Source: an uncultured Clostridia bacterium (GTDB taxonomy: Bacteria; Bacillota; Clostridia; UBA1381). Taken from it: a stretch of 64,000 nt of DNA. The DNA is taken from assembly GCA_934444735.1 (NCBI GenBank), contig CAKSDE010000001.1, positions 310,001-374,000 of the forward strand, given 5' to 3'. Positions within the stretch are counted from its first letter, which is position 1; each line of letters starts with the position of its first letter. The notes beneath the pieces are model-generated. The model was given only the letters and a program-made list of their open reading frames with translations. It did no database searches and was not told the origin of the DNA. This document shows, piece after piece, positions 1 through 9,342 of this stretch. The position numbers and the translations under genes were made by a program.

Positions 1-1
1 T

Positions 2-217
2 CCGGAGGATCGTTCTTTGATGAATATTCCGTTTGTAACGGGAGATCAGGATTTGGACGCTAAATTTGTAAAAGAGGCAAAGGCGGCAGGATTTGTAAAC
101 CTGAAAGGTCACCGTACAGTCGGCGGAATGAGAGCAAGCATCTATAATGCAATGCCTAAAGAGGGCGTTATCAAGCTTGTTGAATTTATGAAGAAGTTTG
201 AAGAAGAAAATAAATAA
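2..217 (+). CDS. serC: Phosphoserine aminotransferase, C-terminal fragment
   Basis: This is the last ~71 residues of a gene that begins before the window; the frame is open from base 2. The segment DLDAKFVKEAKAAGFVNLKG followed by HRTVGGMRASIYNAMP is the typical C-terminus of SerC. That pyridoxal-phosphate enzyme converts 3-phosphohydroxypyruvate and glutamate to phosphoserine and 2-oxoglutarate in the cytoplasm. The next gene is serA, the preceding step of serine synthesis, which supports the call. The ATG at base 17 is internal and is not a start. The upstream part, including the PLP lysine, cannot be seen. Confidence 0.93.
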   Translation, partial: PEDRSLMNIPFVTGDQDLDAKFVKEAKAAGFVNLKGHRTVGGMRASIYNAMPKEGVIKLVEFMKKFEEENK

Positions 218-220
218 CAT

Positions 221-291
221 GGAATGTTAAAAAAACTCCGGAACGCAAGATAAAGAAACAAAGTTGTTTAAAAAGCAATTGACTTTTTTAA
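221..291. repeat. Short degenerate copy of the dispersed intergenic repeat
   Basis: Just after the serC stop lies the signature of the repeat family also seen at 21745, 45937 and 48138 (a GTTAAAAAAC-like run, then CTCCGGAACGCAAG). Most of the middle is missing. The copy ends in an imperfect hairpin (TGTTTAAAAAG / CTTTTTAACA) that could act as a weak terminator between serC and serA. Confidence 0.6.
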
Positions 292-330
292 CATTTCACA
301 TAAAATAATAAAAAAGGAGAGCGGTTTAAT

Positions 331-1494
331 ATGTATAATATTTTAACCTTAAATAAGATCGCAAGCTGCGGTTTGGAACAGCTTGCTCCCGATAAATATA
401 CTGTTACGGACGATACCAATACATCGCCCGACGGTATCATTTTAAGAAGCTTTGCAATGCATGATATGGAACTCCCAAATACTTTGCAGGCAGTTGCAAG
501 AGCAGGTGCCGGCACGAACAATATCCCTATAGATAAGTGCTCTGAAAAGGGAATTATAGTATTTAATACTCCGGGCGCAAACGCAAATGCGGTAAAAGAG
601 CTTGTGATTGCAGGACTATTCATGGCGTCAAGAAAAATAACCGACGGTATCGCATGGGCGAATACTCTGACGGGTGATGATGTAGCAAAGCAGGTTGAAA
701 AGGGTAAATCCAACTTTGCCGGACAGGAAATTCAGGGAAAGACACTCGGCGTTATAGGCTTGGGTGCAATCGGTGTTTTGGTTGCAAATGCCGCACGTCA
801 TTTGGGAATGAATGTTATCGGATATGATCCGTATCTTTCGGTAGATTATGCATGGAGACTCTCAAGCCATATCAAAAAGGCGAAAACTCAGCAGGAGGTA
901 TTCGAGCAGGCTGACTATGTGACAATACACGTACCTCTGACACCCGATACGAAGAATATGATCAATAACAGCGCAATTGCACAGATGAAGGACGGTGTAA
1001 GAATCCTGAATTTTGCAAGAGGCGAATTGGTGAATAATGATGATATAAAGAGCGCTTTGGCATCTGGTAAGGTTTCGGCTTATGTTGTCGATTTCCCGAA
1101 TGCGGAAACGGTAAATCAGCCGGGAATAATAGCAATACCACATTTGGGTGCGTCTACCGTTGAATCGGAGGATAACTGTGCGGTTATGGCGGCAAGCGAG
1201 CTTGCAGACTATCTGGAAAACGGAAATATTTTAAATTCGGTGAATTTCCCGAATTGCTCACTGCCCGAGGGCGGATTGGGAAGAATTGCGGTAATTCACA
1301 AGAACATTCCGAACATGATAACGCAGTTTGCAAAGGTATTTTCAGATGTTAATATCAACATCTCGGAAATGATCAATAAGAGCAAGAAGGATAATGCATA
1401 TACTCTGATAAATACCGATGATATTATAACAAATGATTTGGTTGACAAATTAAAGGGCATTGACGGAGTTATAAAGGTAAGAGTTATAAAATAA
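331..1494 (+). CDS. serA: D-3-phosphoglycerate dehydrogenase, short ACT-domain type
   Basis: A 387-residue cytoplasmic enzyme that oxidises 3-phosphoglycerate to 3-phosphohydroxypyruvate with NAD, the first step of serine synthesis. The D-2-hydroxyacid dehydrogenase fold is clear: a Rossmann glycine motif (GVIGLGAIG) near residue 145, the substrate arginine in NFARGEL, and the catalytic histidine in IPHLGAST. The last ~70 residues form an ACT domain (IAVIHKNIPNMITQFAKVFS...), which in this family usually binds serine as feedback inhibitor. The length fits the short clostridial type that lacks the extra allosteric domain of longer SerA proteins. The start is preceded by AAAAGGAGAG at good spacing. 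It follows serC, giving a serCA pair. Confidence 0.95.
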   Translation: MYNILTLNKIASCGLEQLAPDKYTVTDDTNTSPDGIILRSFAMHDMELPNTLQAVARAGAGTNNIPIDKCSEKGIIVFNTPGANANAVKELVIAGLFMASRKITDGIAWANTLTGDDVAKQVEKGKSNFAGQEIQGKTLGVIGLGAIGVLVANAARHLGMNVIGYDPYLSVDYAWRLSSHIKKAKTQQEVFEQADYVTIHVPLTPDTKNMINNSAIAQMKDGVRILNFARGELVNNDDIKSALASGKVSAYVVDFPNAETVNQPGIIAIPHLGASTVESEDNCAVMAASELADYLENGNILNSVNFPNCSLPEGGLGRIAVIHKNIPNMITQFAKVFSDVNINISEMINKSKKDNAYTLINTDDIITNDLVDKLKGIDGVIKVRVIK

Positions 1495-1530
1495 AGAGCA
1501 GAGTAAAAGGGGACTTTTTTCTGACTCCTT

Positions 1531-1560
1531 AAAAGGCGGTGTTTTTACACCGCCTTTTTT
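1531..1560 (+). terminator. Rho-independent terminator of serCA
   Basis: GGCGGTGT and ACACCGCC form an 8-bp GC-rich stem around a four-T loop, followed by a run of six Ts. It closes the serine operon. Confidence 0.92.
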
Positions 1561-1562
1561 GC

Positions 1563-1591
1563 TTGACTTGCAGTCAATTTGGATATATAAT
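1563..1591 (+). promoter_or_regulatory. Promoter of the AraC regulator gene with palindrome over the -35
   Basis: A -35 box TTGACT (1563-1568) and -10 box TATAAT (1586-1591) are 17 bp apart. The -35 lies inside a perfect palindrome, TTGACT-TGC-AGTCAA (1563-1577), which could be an operator. Autoregulation by the encoded AraC protein is only a guess. Confidence 0.75.
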
Positions 1592-1627
1592 TAGAGTATA
1601 AGAAGATTTAAAGGAGAGGGGATTTAA

Positions 1628-2515
1628 GTGATGTTAGAGATTGATTCGGAAAGCGGTCAAAATAAGCCGCGGTATTTTAATATAAAATACGGAGAAAAGA
1701 AGCCGTGCCATTTTCAGCCGTACTTTGCAAAGAAAATGATGGATTTGCCTATATATCTGGCAGGGTTCGGGATACGCTATCCTCAGGAACCGCGTGATTT
1801 CGGCAGGGAAAGTTGGCTGGAGTATCCTGCACTTTTATTTTGCACAGAGGGAAAGGGCGAATGTTGGCTGGAGGGGGAGTATTATGAAATGACGCCGGGT
1901 ATGGGCATTATTCAGACGCCCGGAATGCATATGAAGTATCATGCGACAGCGGAGGTTTTTACTACATATTTCATACAGGTGGACGGAGGACTTAAGAATA
2001 ATATATTTAAATATCCGAATATGTTTTTTCATTTGAGTGATGTTAAATATTATCTGGATATGTTCTATAAGATAGCGACGCTCCCGTTTGATAATGAATG
2101 GCTGTACGAATCGTCCGCTCTTTTATATAAAATGATATTGCATTTGAATGACGATATGGCATCGGAGGTTCATTTTGATACCAAATATGAGAATATATTA
2201 AAGCCGGTAATCATGTACTGTTCATACAATATATCTTCTCCGTATAATCTTTCCGATTTGGCAGATGTATTAGGCGTTACACCGACTCATATTTGCAGGC
2301 TTTTTAAGCTTGCGTACAATATGACTCCGGGACAGTATGTTCAAAAATTAAAAATGGACTATGCAAAAATGCTTCTTGAAAATCATCCTGAATGGAATGT
2401 GCGTATGATTGCGGAAAAGTGCGGATATTATGATTTGGCATACTTTTCTGCGGTATTTAAAAAAGAGGCGGGAATTTCTCCCGGAAATTACAGAAAGAAA
2501 AAAATCACCCGATAA
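1628..2515 (+). CDS. AraC-family transcriptional regulator of the polysaccharide locus
   Basis: A 295-residue regulator. The N-terminal ~150 residues resemble an AraC-type cupin sensor domain. The last ~100 residues carry two helix-turn-helix motifs (NLSDLADVLGVTPTHICRLF and VRMIAEKCGYYDLAYFSAVF) and end with the typical AGISPGNYRKK. The frame opens with GTG at 1628 and an ATG follows directly at 1631; both fit the upstream AGGAGAGGGG. It has its own promoter and terminator and stands directly upstream of the secreted-protein cluster that starts at 2661. In this family such placement usually means control of the neighbours in response to a sugar; the ligand is unknown. Confidence 0.9.
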   Translation: MMLEIDSESGQNKPRYFNIKYGEKKPCHFQPYFAKKMMDLPIYLAGFGIRYPQEPRDFGRESWLEYPALLFCTEGKGECWLEGEYYEMTPGMGIIQTPGMHMKYHATAEVFTTYFIQVDGGLKNNIFKYPNMFFHLSDVKYYLDMFYKIATLPFDNEWLYESSALLYKMILHLNDDMASEVHFDTKYENILKPVIMYCSYNISSPYNLSDLADVLGVTPTHICRLFKLAYNMTPGQYVQKLKMDYAKMLLENHPEWNVRMIAEKCGYYDLAYFSAVFKKEAGISPGNYRKKKITR

Positions 2516-2535
2516 AGCGTTCGGGTGATTTTTTT
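2502..2535 (+). terminator. Terminator overlapping the AraC stop codon
   Basis: AATCACCCGA and TCGGGTGATT form a 10-bp stem around an 8-nt loop, followed by Ts. The TAA stop codon lies at the loop, so the 5' arm is coding sequence. Confidence 0.9.
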
Positions 2536-2586
2536 AATATATGCAAATGTTGAAATTATTATAATTATTTGGTTGAAAATTTAGGA

Positions 2587-2615
2587 TTGAAATATAGATT
2601 GATGTATGATATGAT
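2587..2615 (+). promoter_or_regulatory. Promoter of the surface-protein/hydrolase cluster
   Basis: TTGAAA (2587-2592) and TATGAT (2610-2615) are 17 bp apart, about 45 bp before the start codon at 2661. It is the only convincing promoter seen before the long run of co-directional genes up to 21.7 kb. Confidence 0.65.
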
Positions 2616-2660
2616 TTATATAAGACGTAAAATAAATGTGCCGGAAAAGGAGGAAAATTT

Positions 2661-5474
2661 ATGCATTTTATGAAAAGCGCTGCCGCTTGTGTTTTAACAT
2701 CGTTGCTGATGTCAAATGCAGTCTTTGCATATAGTGATAACGGGAGCGTAATTGCTTTGGAGGACTTTGAAAATTATGAGGAAGGAACACAGCTTAAGGC
2801 TAATTCACGCTGGGGATTATCCATCGATTCGGAGACGGATAGTTTAAGTATTGCGACAGATCCCGAAACGGGGAGCAAGGCTTTGAAATTTGTAAAAGGA
2901 CGGTCCGACAAAAATTCATATGCGGAATATTCTCTTTCTTCGCCGATTACTTCGGGAATGTTGAAAATATCATATGATTTGCATATAGAAAGCGCGACCA
3001 AATATATGAATTCCGTCGGCGCGGTAAGGAACAGCTCATGGTCGAATCTGATAGGCCCAAGAATAAAGAACAGAATCCTTTCCGATGGTGACGGCGCAGC
3101 GATTGCAATGGCAGACAGGACTTTTGCAAAAGAGGTGCGGCATATTGAGAATGTTGTGAACCTGAAAACAAAAGAGCTTATTTATAGGGTTTACGATGGG
3201 GACACTCTTTTGCTTGAACACAAAAAGAGCATCACGCAGGACAATGTGCAGAGAATAATTTTCAGCTGCAATGAGGATAGAAACTGGCACGTAAACGCAT
3301 GGGAGGCAACGTATGACGAAAGCGGAATGCCGAGCGCGGGGGATCTGCCGAATGTGATGTATATAGATAACATTCGCTTTGAGCGGACAGCATTTGCCGT
3401 TACTTCGCACAACTGTAAAGATGACGCAGAGGTTGACAGTGAGATTAAAATTGAGTTTAACGCAGAGATTGGCGAAAAATTCGTGGATTTTATTGAAATA
3501 TACGAAAACGGCAATATAATCGACAAGAACGGATACAGCTTTTCAGCAGAAAATAACAGCGCGGTGATTAAGATTTTGCCGTCGTTGATGTATGATACCG
3601 AGTATACCGTAAAAATAAAATCGGGGGCAAAAGATGCAGAGGATTTATGTATGCCGCTTTCCGAAGATTATGAAATCAAATTCAGGACGAAGAATATAAT
3701 TCCCGATGTCGGCATTTCAGAGGGGAAAAGATATAACGGCTCGGCAAGCGCGAATGCGGAGAATACGGATAAAATAACATATAAAGCACAAATTTCGTAT
3801 AACGGTTCGGATTTTGCGGATTATGAATGGAACACGGTGCTTGATGAGGTGGGAGACTATATATTAAAAATAACGGCAACGGAAAACGGATATTCGCAGG
3901 AAAAGACGATAGCCTTTTCAATTGTCGGACTTATGCCGCCGAGAGCGGAAAACATAACAATATCGCAAAAAGACAGGGTTTTGACGGGAAAATATGACTT
4001 TGTTGACGACAACGGCGACGAAGAGGGTGAGAGCCTGTATAAATGGAGCAAAAATACAGACGGTGAGTACAAAGACGTCGGAGAATGGCAGAAGATTCCC
4101 GAAAGCGGTATAGAATATACACTCTCCGATGAGGATATTGACGGATATATTAAGCTTTTGATAAAACCTGTATCAAAGTCGGAGCCGAACGATGAAGAAT
4201 ATTTTGAATCGGAGGCATTTGCACTTCCGTTTAAGCCGATTATTAAAAACGGAGTAAAACTTGAGGGTGACGTTAAAGTCGGAGGAAAATTGAGTGCGGT
4301 ATATGAGTACTTTGACAAAAACGGAGACGAAGAGGACGGAAGTGTTGTAAAATGGTACAGAGTTTATGATAATGAGAAAAAGCAGATAGAAAATTGCGAA
4401 GAACGGGAATATATGCTCACAGAAGATGATATTGACTGCGATTACCGCTGCGTTGTAATACCGAAAAATACGGCAATAAACGGAGTGGGTGCGGAATATA
4501 CAAGCAATACGCTTACGGGAATGTATGCACCGCAGATTTCGGATTTGAAATTTACAGGCAGTGTGACGGCAGGAAAAAGCGTTGGTGCAGAGTACAAATT
4601 CAGCGACCGAAACGGCGATAAAGAGGGAAATTCGAAATTCAGCTGGTTCATAGACGGTGATTTGGTTTCCGGTGATCAGAGCTACAGCATACCGTCAAAT
4701 GCAAAAGGGACACTGGAGCTTAAAGTTACACCGATAGCGGACAATTATCCGTATGAGGGAAAAATGGTTTCGATAAGCGCGAATATAGCGACAGGCTCAA
4801 GCGGCTCGAGTGGTCGCGGCGGCTCGGGCGGCGGCAGCGGAATAAGCTATACTCCCGGAGGCGGCAGTGTAAATACCGGTATGAACACAACGCCGGAGAA
4901 AACGGAGAATACGAAAACCGATGAAACAAAACCGGAGTTTGGGGACATAAAAAATCATTGGGCGAAAGATTACATACAAAAGCTTTACGATATGGATATT
5001 GTAAAAGGGGACACCGAAAATAACTTTAACCCTGATAAAAAGATAACAAGAGCCGAGGTTGCGGCGCTGGCAGAGAGAATGTTGGGGCTTAATGCGGAAT
5101 ACGTTTATATTTTTGATGATGTTGCTGCGGATAAGTGGTATGCAAAGTCGATTGCGGCGGTAAATTCGGCAAAGATTATGGTCGGAGACGGAAAAACGTT
5201 CAGACCGAATGATTACATAACCCGTGAAGAGTTGTGCGGATTTGCCGTAAAAGTATTGCGATACAAAAATATTGAACAAAAAAATGCGCAAAGTAATTTT
5301 GCCGATAATGATGCGATATCCGCATGGGCGAAACAAGCGGTCGGAGAGTGCTTTGCAAGAGGAATAGTAAACGGAGTCGGGGAAAACAGATTCTCTCCGA
5401 AAACGAACGCAACGCGTGCGGAAACAGCCGTGATTATTACAAAGCTGCTTGCAGAGACAGCAGATGCACAATGA
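2661..5474 (+). CDS. Secreted SLH-anchored protein with LamG-like domain and NGDEEG repeats
   Basis: A 937-residue protein with a signal peptide cleaved near residue 23 (SNAVFA/YS). In order: a LamG-like domain (about 30-245) with the local family signatures AVRNSSW, NAWEATY and VMYIDNI; a Big_5-type Ig-like domain (about 245-350) with YDTEYTVKI; a further Ig-like segment; three ~90-residue repeats, each with an aspartate/NGD-E-G/W pattern (YDFVDDNGDEEGES, YEYFDKNGDEEDGS, YKFSDRNGDKEGNS); a Gly/Ser linker (about 710-740); and three SLH domains at the C-terminus starting FGDIKNHWAKDYI. SLH domains bind pyruvylated secondary cell-wall polymers, so the protein should sit on the surface and present its binding domains. 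No catalytic domain is recognised. The start has a strong AGGAGG site. It is probably the first gene of the operon. Confidence 0.85.
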   Translation: MHFMKSAAACVLTSLLMSNAVFAYSDNGSVIALEDFENYEEGTQLKANSRWGLSIDSETDSLSIATDPETGSKALKFVKGRSDKNSYAEYSLSSPITSGMLKISYDLHIESATKYMNSVGAVRNSSWSNLIGPRIKNRILSDGDGAAIAMADRTFAKEVRHIENVVNLKTKELIYRVYDGDTLLLEHKKSITQDNVQRIIFSCNEDRNWHVNAWEATYDESGMPSAGDLPNVMYIDNIRFERTAFAVTSHNCKDDAEVDSEIKIEFNAEIGEKFVDFIEIYENGNIIDKNGYSFSAENNSAVIKILPSLMYDTEYTVKIKSGAKDAEDLCMPLSEDYEIKFRTKNIIPDVGISEGKRYNGSASANAENTDKITYKAQISYNGSDFADYEWNTVLDEVGDYILKITATENGYSQEKTIAFSIVGLMPPRAENITISQKDRVLTGKYDFVDDNGDEEGESLYKWSKNTDGEYKDVGEWQKIPESGIEYTLSDEDIDGYIKLLIKPVSKSEPNDEEYFESEAFALPFKPIIKNGVKLEGDVKVGGKLSAVYEYFDKNGDEEDGSVVKWYRVYDNEKKQIENCEEREYMLTEDDIDCDYRCVVIPKNTAINGVGAEYTSNTLTGMYAPQISDLKFTGSVTAGKSVGAEYKFSDRNGDKEGNSKFSWFIDGDLVSGDQSYSIPSNAKGTLELKVTPIADNYPYEGKMVSISANIATGSSGSSGRGGSGGGSGISYTPGGGSVNTGMNTTPEKTENTKTDETKPEFGDIKNHWAKDYIQKLYDMDIVKGDTENNFNPDKKITRAEVAALAERMLGLNAEYVYIFDDVAADKWYAKSIAAVNSAKIMVGDGKTFRPNDYITREELCGFAVKVLRYKNIEQKNAQSNFADNDAISAWAKQAVGECFARGIVNGVGENRFSPKTNATRAETAVIITKLLAETADAQ

Positions 5475-5490
5475 AAGGAATGGTCGTATA

Positions 5491-8178
5491 ATGAAATTGA
5501 AAAGAGTTATATCGCTTCTTTTGTCTGCGGTAATATTTTCGGCAGCCGTACCGTCGATTGCCGATGAGAACAGTAACGGCAAAAGCAGTGAATATACAAG
5601 CTTGCTGAATTATTTCGGAATTGAATGTGATGCGCAAAATGGGGACAGGAAAGCGACAAGAGCCGAATGTGCGGATATGGTGCTGAAAATTTTAGGCATA
5701 GACGCAGATTCGGGAAAAGATGAATATGACGGTATTTTTGTTGATGTTGACGAGGATACAGCGTATTATAAAAGCATTGTAAAGGCGAATGAGCTTGGGA
5801 TAATTGCGGGATATACTTCGGAATATTTTATGCCGGAGGGGAATATCAGCTATTCGCAGGCGGCGAAGATGATACTGGTTTCTTTAAACTATAAAAAGCT
5901 TGCGGAGAGCGAGGGCGGATACCCGAACGGATATGTAAGTGTCGCGGATAGCCTGGGACTTTCAAAAGGAATCGGAAATTATGAGGCTCTAACTTTAAAT
6001 GACGCATATATTTTGATGTATAACGCATTGAATGCGGAGCTTTTAGAGGTAAGTATAAAATCTGCGGACGACATAAGCTATAACTACTCGGGAAAAACAC
6101 TTCTTGATAAAAATGACATCTACTCGGTAAAGGGCGTAATGAGTGCGGTCGGCGATTATTCGCTTTATTCGAGAAACGGAACTGTCACTGAAAATCAAAT
6201 AGAGATAGACCGTATATGCTATAATACGGAGCTTGAAGTGTCTCCCGAATTTCTGGGAAAAGCGGTTAAAGCATATATAAAAGATGATGACGGCGATATA
6301 AGCGTTGTGTCCTTTGCCGAAGATGAGCATAAGAACAATGTGTACGCTTTTTCGTACAGTGATTTTATCGGAATAAGCGGCAATACGGCGGAGTATGATA
6401 ACGGCACGAAAGCAAAGCGGATAAATCTTGATGAGTGCAGTGTGCTTCATAACGGATCATATTATTCGGAGCTCGGACAGGCGCAGTCGGATAATCTTTT
6501 TGACGATTTTGAAGAAATGCTTCTTATCGATAATGACAATGACGGAAAAGCAGAGGTGCTTAACGTTATTGATTATAAATATTATTCTGTTCGCGGCGGC
6601 TTTGAAGATGATGAATATATTCTGACCGACGGCGGCGAAAAAATCGAACTGAAAAATGATGATATATCCTATAATATGTATAAAGATGATATGAATTTTT
6701 CGATGTCATCTTTTGCGGACGGGGATATTATACGGGTTGAAAAGACAAAGCTTGCAAAGGGAAGAACGCACTATAATATTTGGGTGTGCAGCGATAAAGT
6801 AAGTGCAAAGATCGATTCGGAGATTAAAGAAGAAAGAGAAAGCTTTTACATACTTGACGGCGAAAAATATCCGATAAGCCGTGAATATACACAATGGTAT
6901 AAAAACGACAAGGAGTTTGTAAAACCGGGAATCGGTCAGACCGGGATATTCAGTCTGAGCGATGACGGGAGGATTGTACGCTCGAAAGGTGACAGCACAT
7001 ATGAAACAGGGTATCTGATGAGTGTCAGCGGCGACGATGAGGCGGGAGAGTTTGAACTGAGATTCAAAATTTTTAATATGAACTCGAAAGCCGAGCGTTA
7101 CAGCGTTGCCGAAAAAGTAAAGGTATATACGGGAGATAAAGAATATTATAAAGGCAAAAAGATAAAAGCGGAGGAACTCTACGGCTTGATACAGAATAAT
7201 TCCGCTCTCGAATCCGATGCGATAAAATATGCGCTTGACGATGCGGGAAAGATTGCGGTGGTTATATATCCGCTGGACATTTCGGATAAGAATATAGGCC
7301 CCGGCGAAACCGACTATCCGTTGACGGTTGACTATAACAAAACAAACGACTCATCATGGAATCAGGATTTATATCTGTATTTCGGAGTGCTGGCGTATAA
7401 ATATTATGTGCCGAATACACTAAAGACGGTATATGCTCCGCTGAATGCGGCAGACAAGAGCGATGAGAAGAAATACCTTGTAAAAAATATTGAAAAACCG
7501 TCCGATGATGTGTTCCATAATGTGACTTTAAAGCTTTTTAATGTGGATAAATATTATGTGCCGGAATTTGCGGTTATGGAGAGTGACTCTGCGGCAAATA
7601 AGGAACTGACGCCGTTTACGAATATATCGGTTGTGACAGGAATAACGGACGGACTTGATGAGGACGATATGCCGATAAAACAGCTGGAGTGTATAACGGC
7701 AGGGAAAAAGATGCAGTACATCATAACGGACGAGAGCGAAAAGGTTAAGGATTCGTTTGAACGTGAGGCGAGCAAGGGAAAGACAATAAGCGATTTAAAG
7801 GCTGGAGATATTGTTCAGATTTCGGCAAACAGTCAGAACGAGATTGAAATATATCGAATTTTATTTGTGAATACCAAAAGAGGAGATGAAAAGTTTGAAA
7901 ATTCGGACGGAAGTCTGACAGGCTTTTCGGGATTGGGACTTTGCTATGCAACGGTTAAAAATATCGGTACGAAAAGTATTGTTGTGAACATGGAGGATTA
8001 CGGCGCAAGACCGCTGTTTTTAACAACGAATTACGGTGCAAAATATTATATACTCGTAGAAAATTCGGATAAAAAGCCTAAGGTGAGAACCGTATCGTTA
8101 AATGATCTTAGAGTGGGCGATAAGATACTTGCCAGAGTCCGCTACAATGAGATGTGCGAGATGGTTATTTACAGATAA
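5491..8178 (+). CDS. Secreted protein with N-terminal SLH-like domains, function unknown
   Basis: 895 residues. The ATG at 5491 is chosen because AAAGGA precedes it correctly and a signal peptide (KLKRVISLLLSAVIFSAAVP) follows; an upstream in-frame ATG at 5449 lies inside the previous gene. About 150 residues after the signal peptide resemble two to three divergent SLH repeats (KATRAECADMVLKILGID, YYKSIVKANELGIIAGY, ISYSQAAKMILVSL). The remaining ~700 residues are acidic, rich in Tyr and Lys, and appear beta-rich; I recognise no enzyme motif. SLH repeats at the N-terminus, opposite to the preceding gene, suggest a wall-attached structural or binding partner. It sits 16 bases downstream of that gene, so the two are probably co-transcribed. 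Confidence 0.72.
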   Translation: MKLKRVISLLLSAVIFSAAVPSIADENSNGKSSEYTSLLNYFGIECDAQNGDRKATRAECADMVLKILGIDADSGKDEYDGIFVDVDEDTAYYKSIVKANELGIIAGYTSEYFMPEGNISYSQAAKMILVSLNYKKLAESEGGYPNGYVSVADSLGLSKGIGNYEALTLNDAYILMYNALNAELLEVSIKSADDISYNYSGKTLLDKNDIYSVKGVMSAVGDYSLYSRNGTVTENQIEIDRICYNTELEVSPEFLGKAVKAYIKDDDGDISVVSFAEDEHKNNVYAFSYSDFIGISGNTAEYDNGTKAKRINLDECSVLHNGSYYSELGQAQSDNLFDDFEEMLLIDNDNDGKAEVLNVIDYKYYSVRGGFEDDEYILTDGGEKIELKNDDISYNMYKDDMNFSMSSFADGDIIRVEKTKLAKGRTHYNIWVCSDKVSAKIDSEIKEERESFYILDGEKYPISREYTQWYKNDKEFVKPGIGQTGIFSLSDDGRIVRSKGDSTYETGYLMSVSGDDEAGEFELRFKIFNMNSKAERYSVAEKVKVYTGDKEYYKGKKIKAEELYGLIQNNSALESDAIKYALDDAGKIAVVIYPLDISDKNIGPGETDYPLTVDYNKTNDSSWNQDLYLYFGVLAYKYYVPNTLKTVYAPLNAADKSDEKKYLVKNIEKPSDDVFHNVTLKLFNVDKYYVPEFAVMESDSAANKELTPFTNISVVTGITDGLDEDDMPIKQLECITAGKKMQYIITDESEKVKDSFEREASKGKTISDLKAGDIVQISANSQNEIEIYRILFVNTKRGDEKFENSDGSLTGFSGLGLCYATVKNIGTKSIVVNMEDYGARPLFLTTNYGAKYYILVENSDKKPKVRTVSLNDLRVGDKILARVRYNEMCEMVIYR

Positions 8179-8202
8179 ACAGGGAAAGGAATGGTTATAA
8201 AA

Positions 8203-9342
8203 ATGATGATAAAAAGATTGGCAGCTTTTTTGGCGGCAATCATGTGCGTGCATACAGTTTTTGCGGAGGATTGGAGCATTTTTAAGGAAGAGACGGAAAT
8301 TGTCTTTGCAGGCGGTGCCGAGCTTGCCGATAATGCTTTTACGAGGGGAGTTAGCGAATATATCGAAAAGAATCACAATACCCGAGTGAACACAAAATAT
8401 ATATCGGCAGGCACGGACGCAGAGAAGTATAGCAGTGCGGATGAATTAAAGGGCGCGGATATAATATTCGGTGATTTCGGAAAAAGCGGCGCCGATTTGA
8501 CAAGCGTTGAGCGTACGGTAAGAGCGATTTTAGCCGACAATAAAAATTGCGTGATTATAGCGGTTAATATGCCGAATCGGAGTATGGACATAGATTATTC
8601 GGACATGAACGAATTGCTTGAAAGCTACGGCATACCGATTGCCGACATCGAGGATTATTTTTCAAAGCGGATAGATATAGGTATTCTTTCCGCCGATGAG
8701 ATATTTTCGGGGAATACATTGAATGAAAAAGGTCTTTTGATGGCGGCTGAGTGCATTAATAATGTGTATGATAAGATGATATACAGATACCCGGTATACC
8801 GAAAAGATGCGATAAATTTCAGCGACGGCACAAAAGACGACGGCACGGATAAACCCGAAAAGGAATTTGGCGAAGAAGATGCAAGGCGGATAACAAAATC
8901 GGCGATAGTTGCGGATATTTATTCCAATGAGATTGCGGTAAATAATGAAAGAAAAGCGGCGGATAAGAAAAACAGTGAGATAAAGCCTGCAAAAAAAGGC
9001 GAGATGATTGTGCTGCCGATAAGATTTTTAAAAGACGGATTGGGAATAAAAATTTCCTATAATAATGCTGGCGGCAAAATCACGCTCAAAGGAAAATCCA
9101 AAAGTCTGACATTAAAAACCGGTGAAACAGACGCCGAATTAAACGGAGAAGCTTTTACGCTGAAAGAAACGCCGATTCGGTACGGCTCGGTCACATACAT
9201 ACCTGCCGATGCTGCGGCGGCTGTTTGCGATATGAATTATTTTATAAGCGAGGATATACTTATTATGTATACCGGAAATGTCAAGGAAAATGAGCTGGAG
9301 AAAACGGCTGAATGGATAAGAATGGGGGCGGCAGAGAAATGA
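8203..9342 (+). CDS. Secreted degenerate SGNH-like protein with copper-amine-oxidase-like C-terminal domain
   Basis: 379 residues from the ATG at 8203; the in-frame ATG at 8191 touches the AAAGGA site. A signal peptide (IKRLAAFLAAIMCVHTVFA) leads into a ~190-residue domain with the layout of an SGNH hydrolase, but the catalytic positions look lost. Where the intact SGNH domain of the 11455 gene has GGS, this protein has GGA (Ala39). Where that domain has DGTH, it has SGNT (Ser169, Thr172). Residues ~265-365 resemble the Cu_amine_oxidN1 stalk domain found on many clostridial secreted proteins (LPIRFLKDGLGIKISY, YGSVTYIPADAAAAV). It is likely a binding or scaffold protein rather than an esterase. 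Its TGA overlaps the next ATG (ATGA), so translation is coupled. Confidence 0.7.
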   Translation: MMIKRLAAFLAAIMCVHTVFAEDWSIFKEETEIVFAGGAELADNAFTRGVSEYIEKNHNTRVNTKYISAGTDAEKYSSADELKGADIIFGDFGKSGADLTSVERTVRAILADNKNCVIIAVNMPNRSMDIDYSDMNELLESYGIPIADIEDYFSKRIDIGILSADEIFSGNTLNEKGLLMAAECINNVYDKMIYRYPVYRKDAINFSDGTKDDGTDKPEKEFGEEDARRITKSAIVADIYSNEIAVNNERKAADKKNSEIKPAKKGEMIVLPIRFLKDGLGIKISYNNAGGKITLKGKSKSLTLKTGETDAELNGEAFTLKETPIRYGSVTYIPADAAAAVCDMNYFISEDILIMYTGNVKENELEKTAEWIRMGAAEK

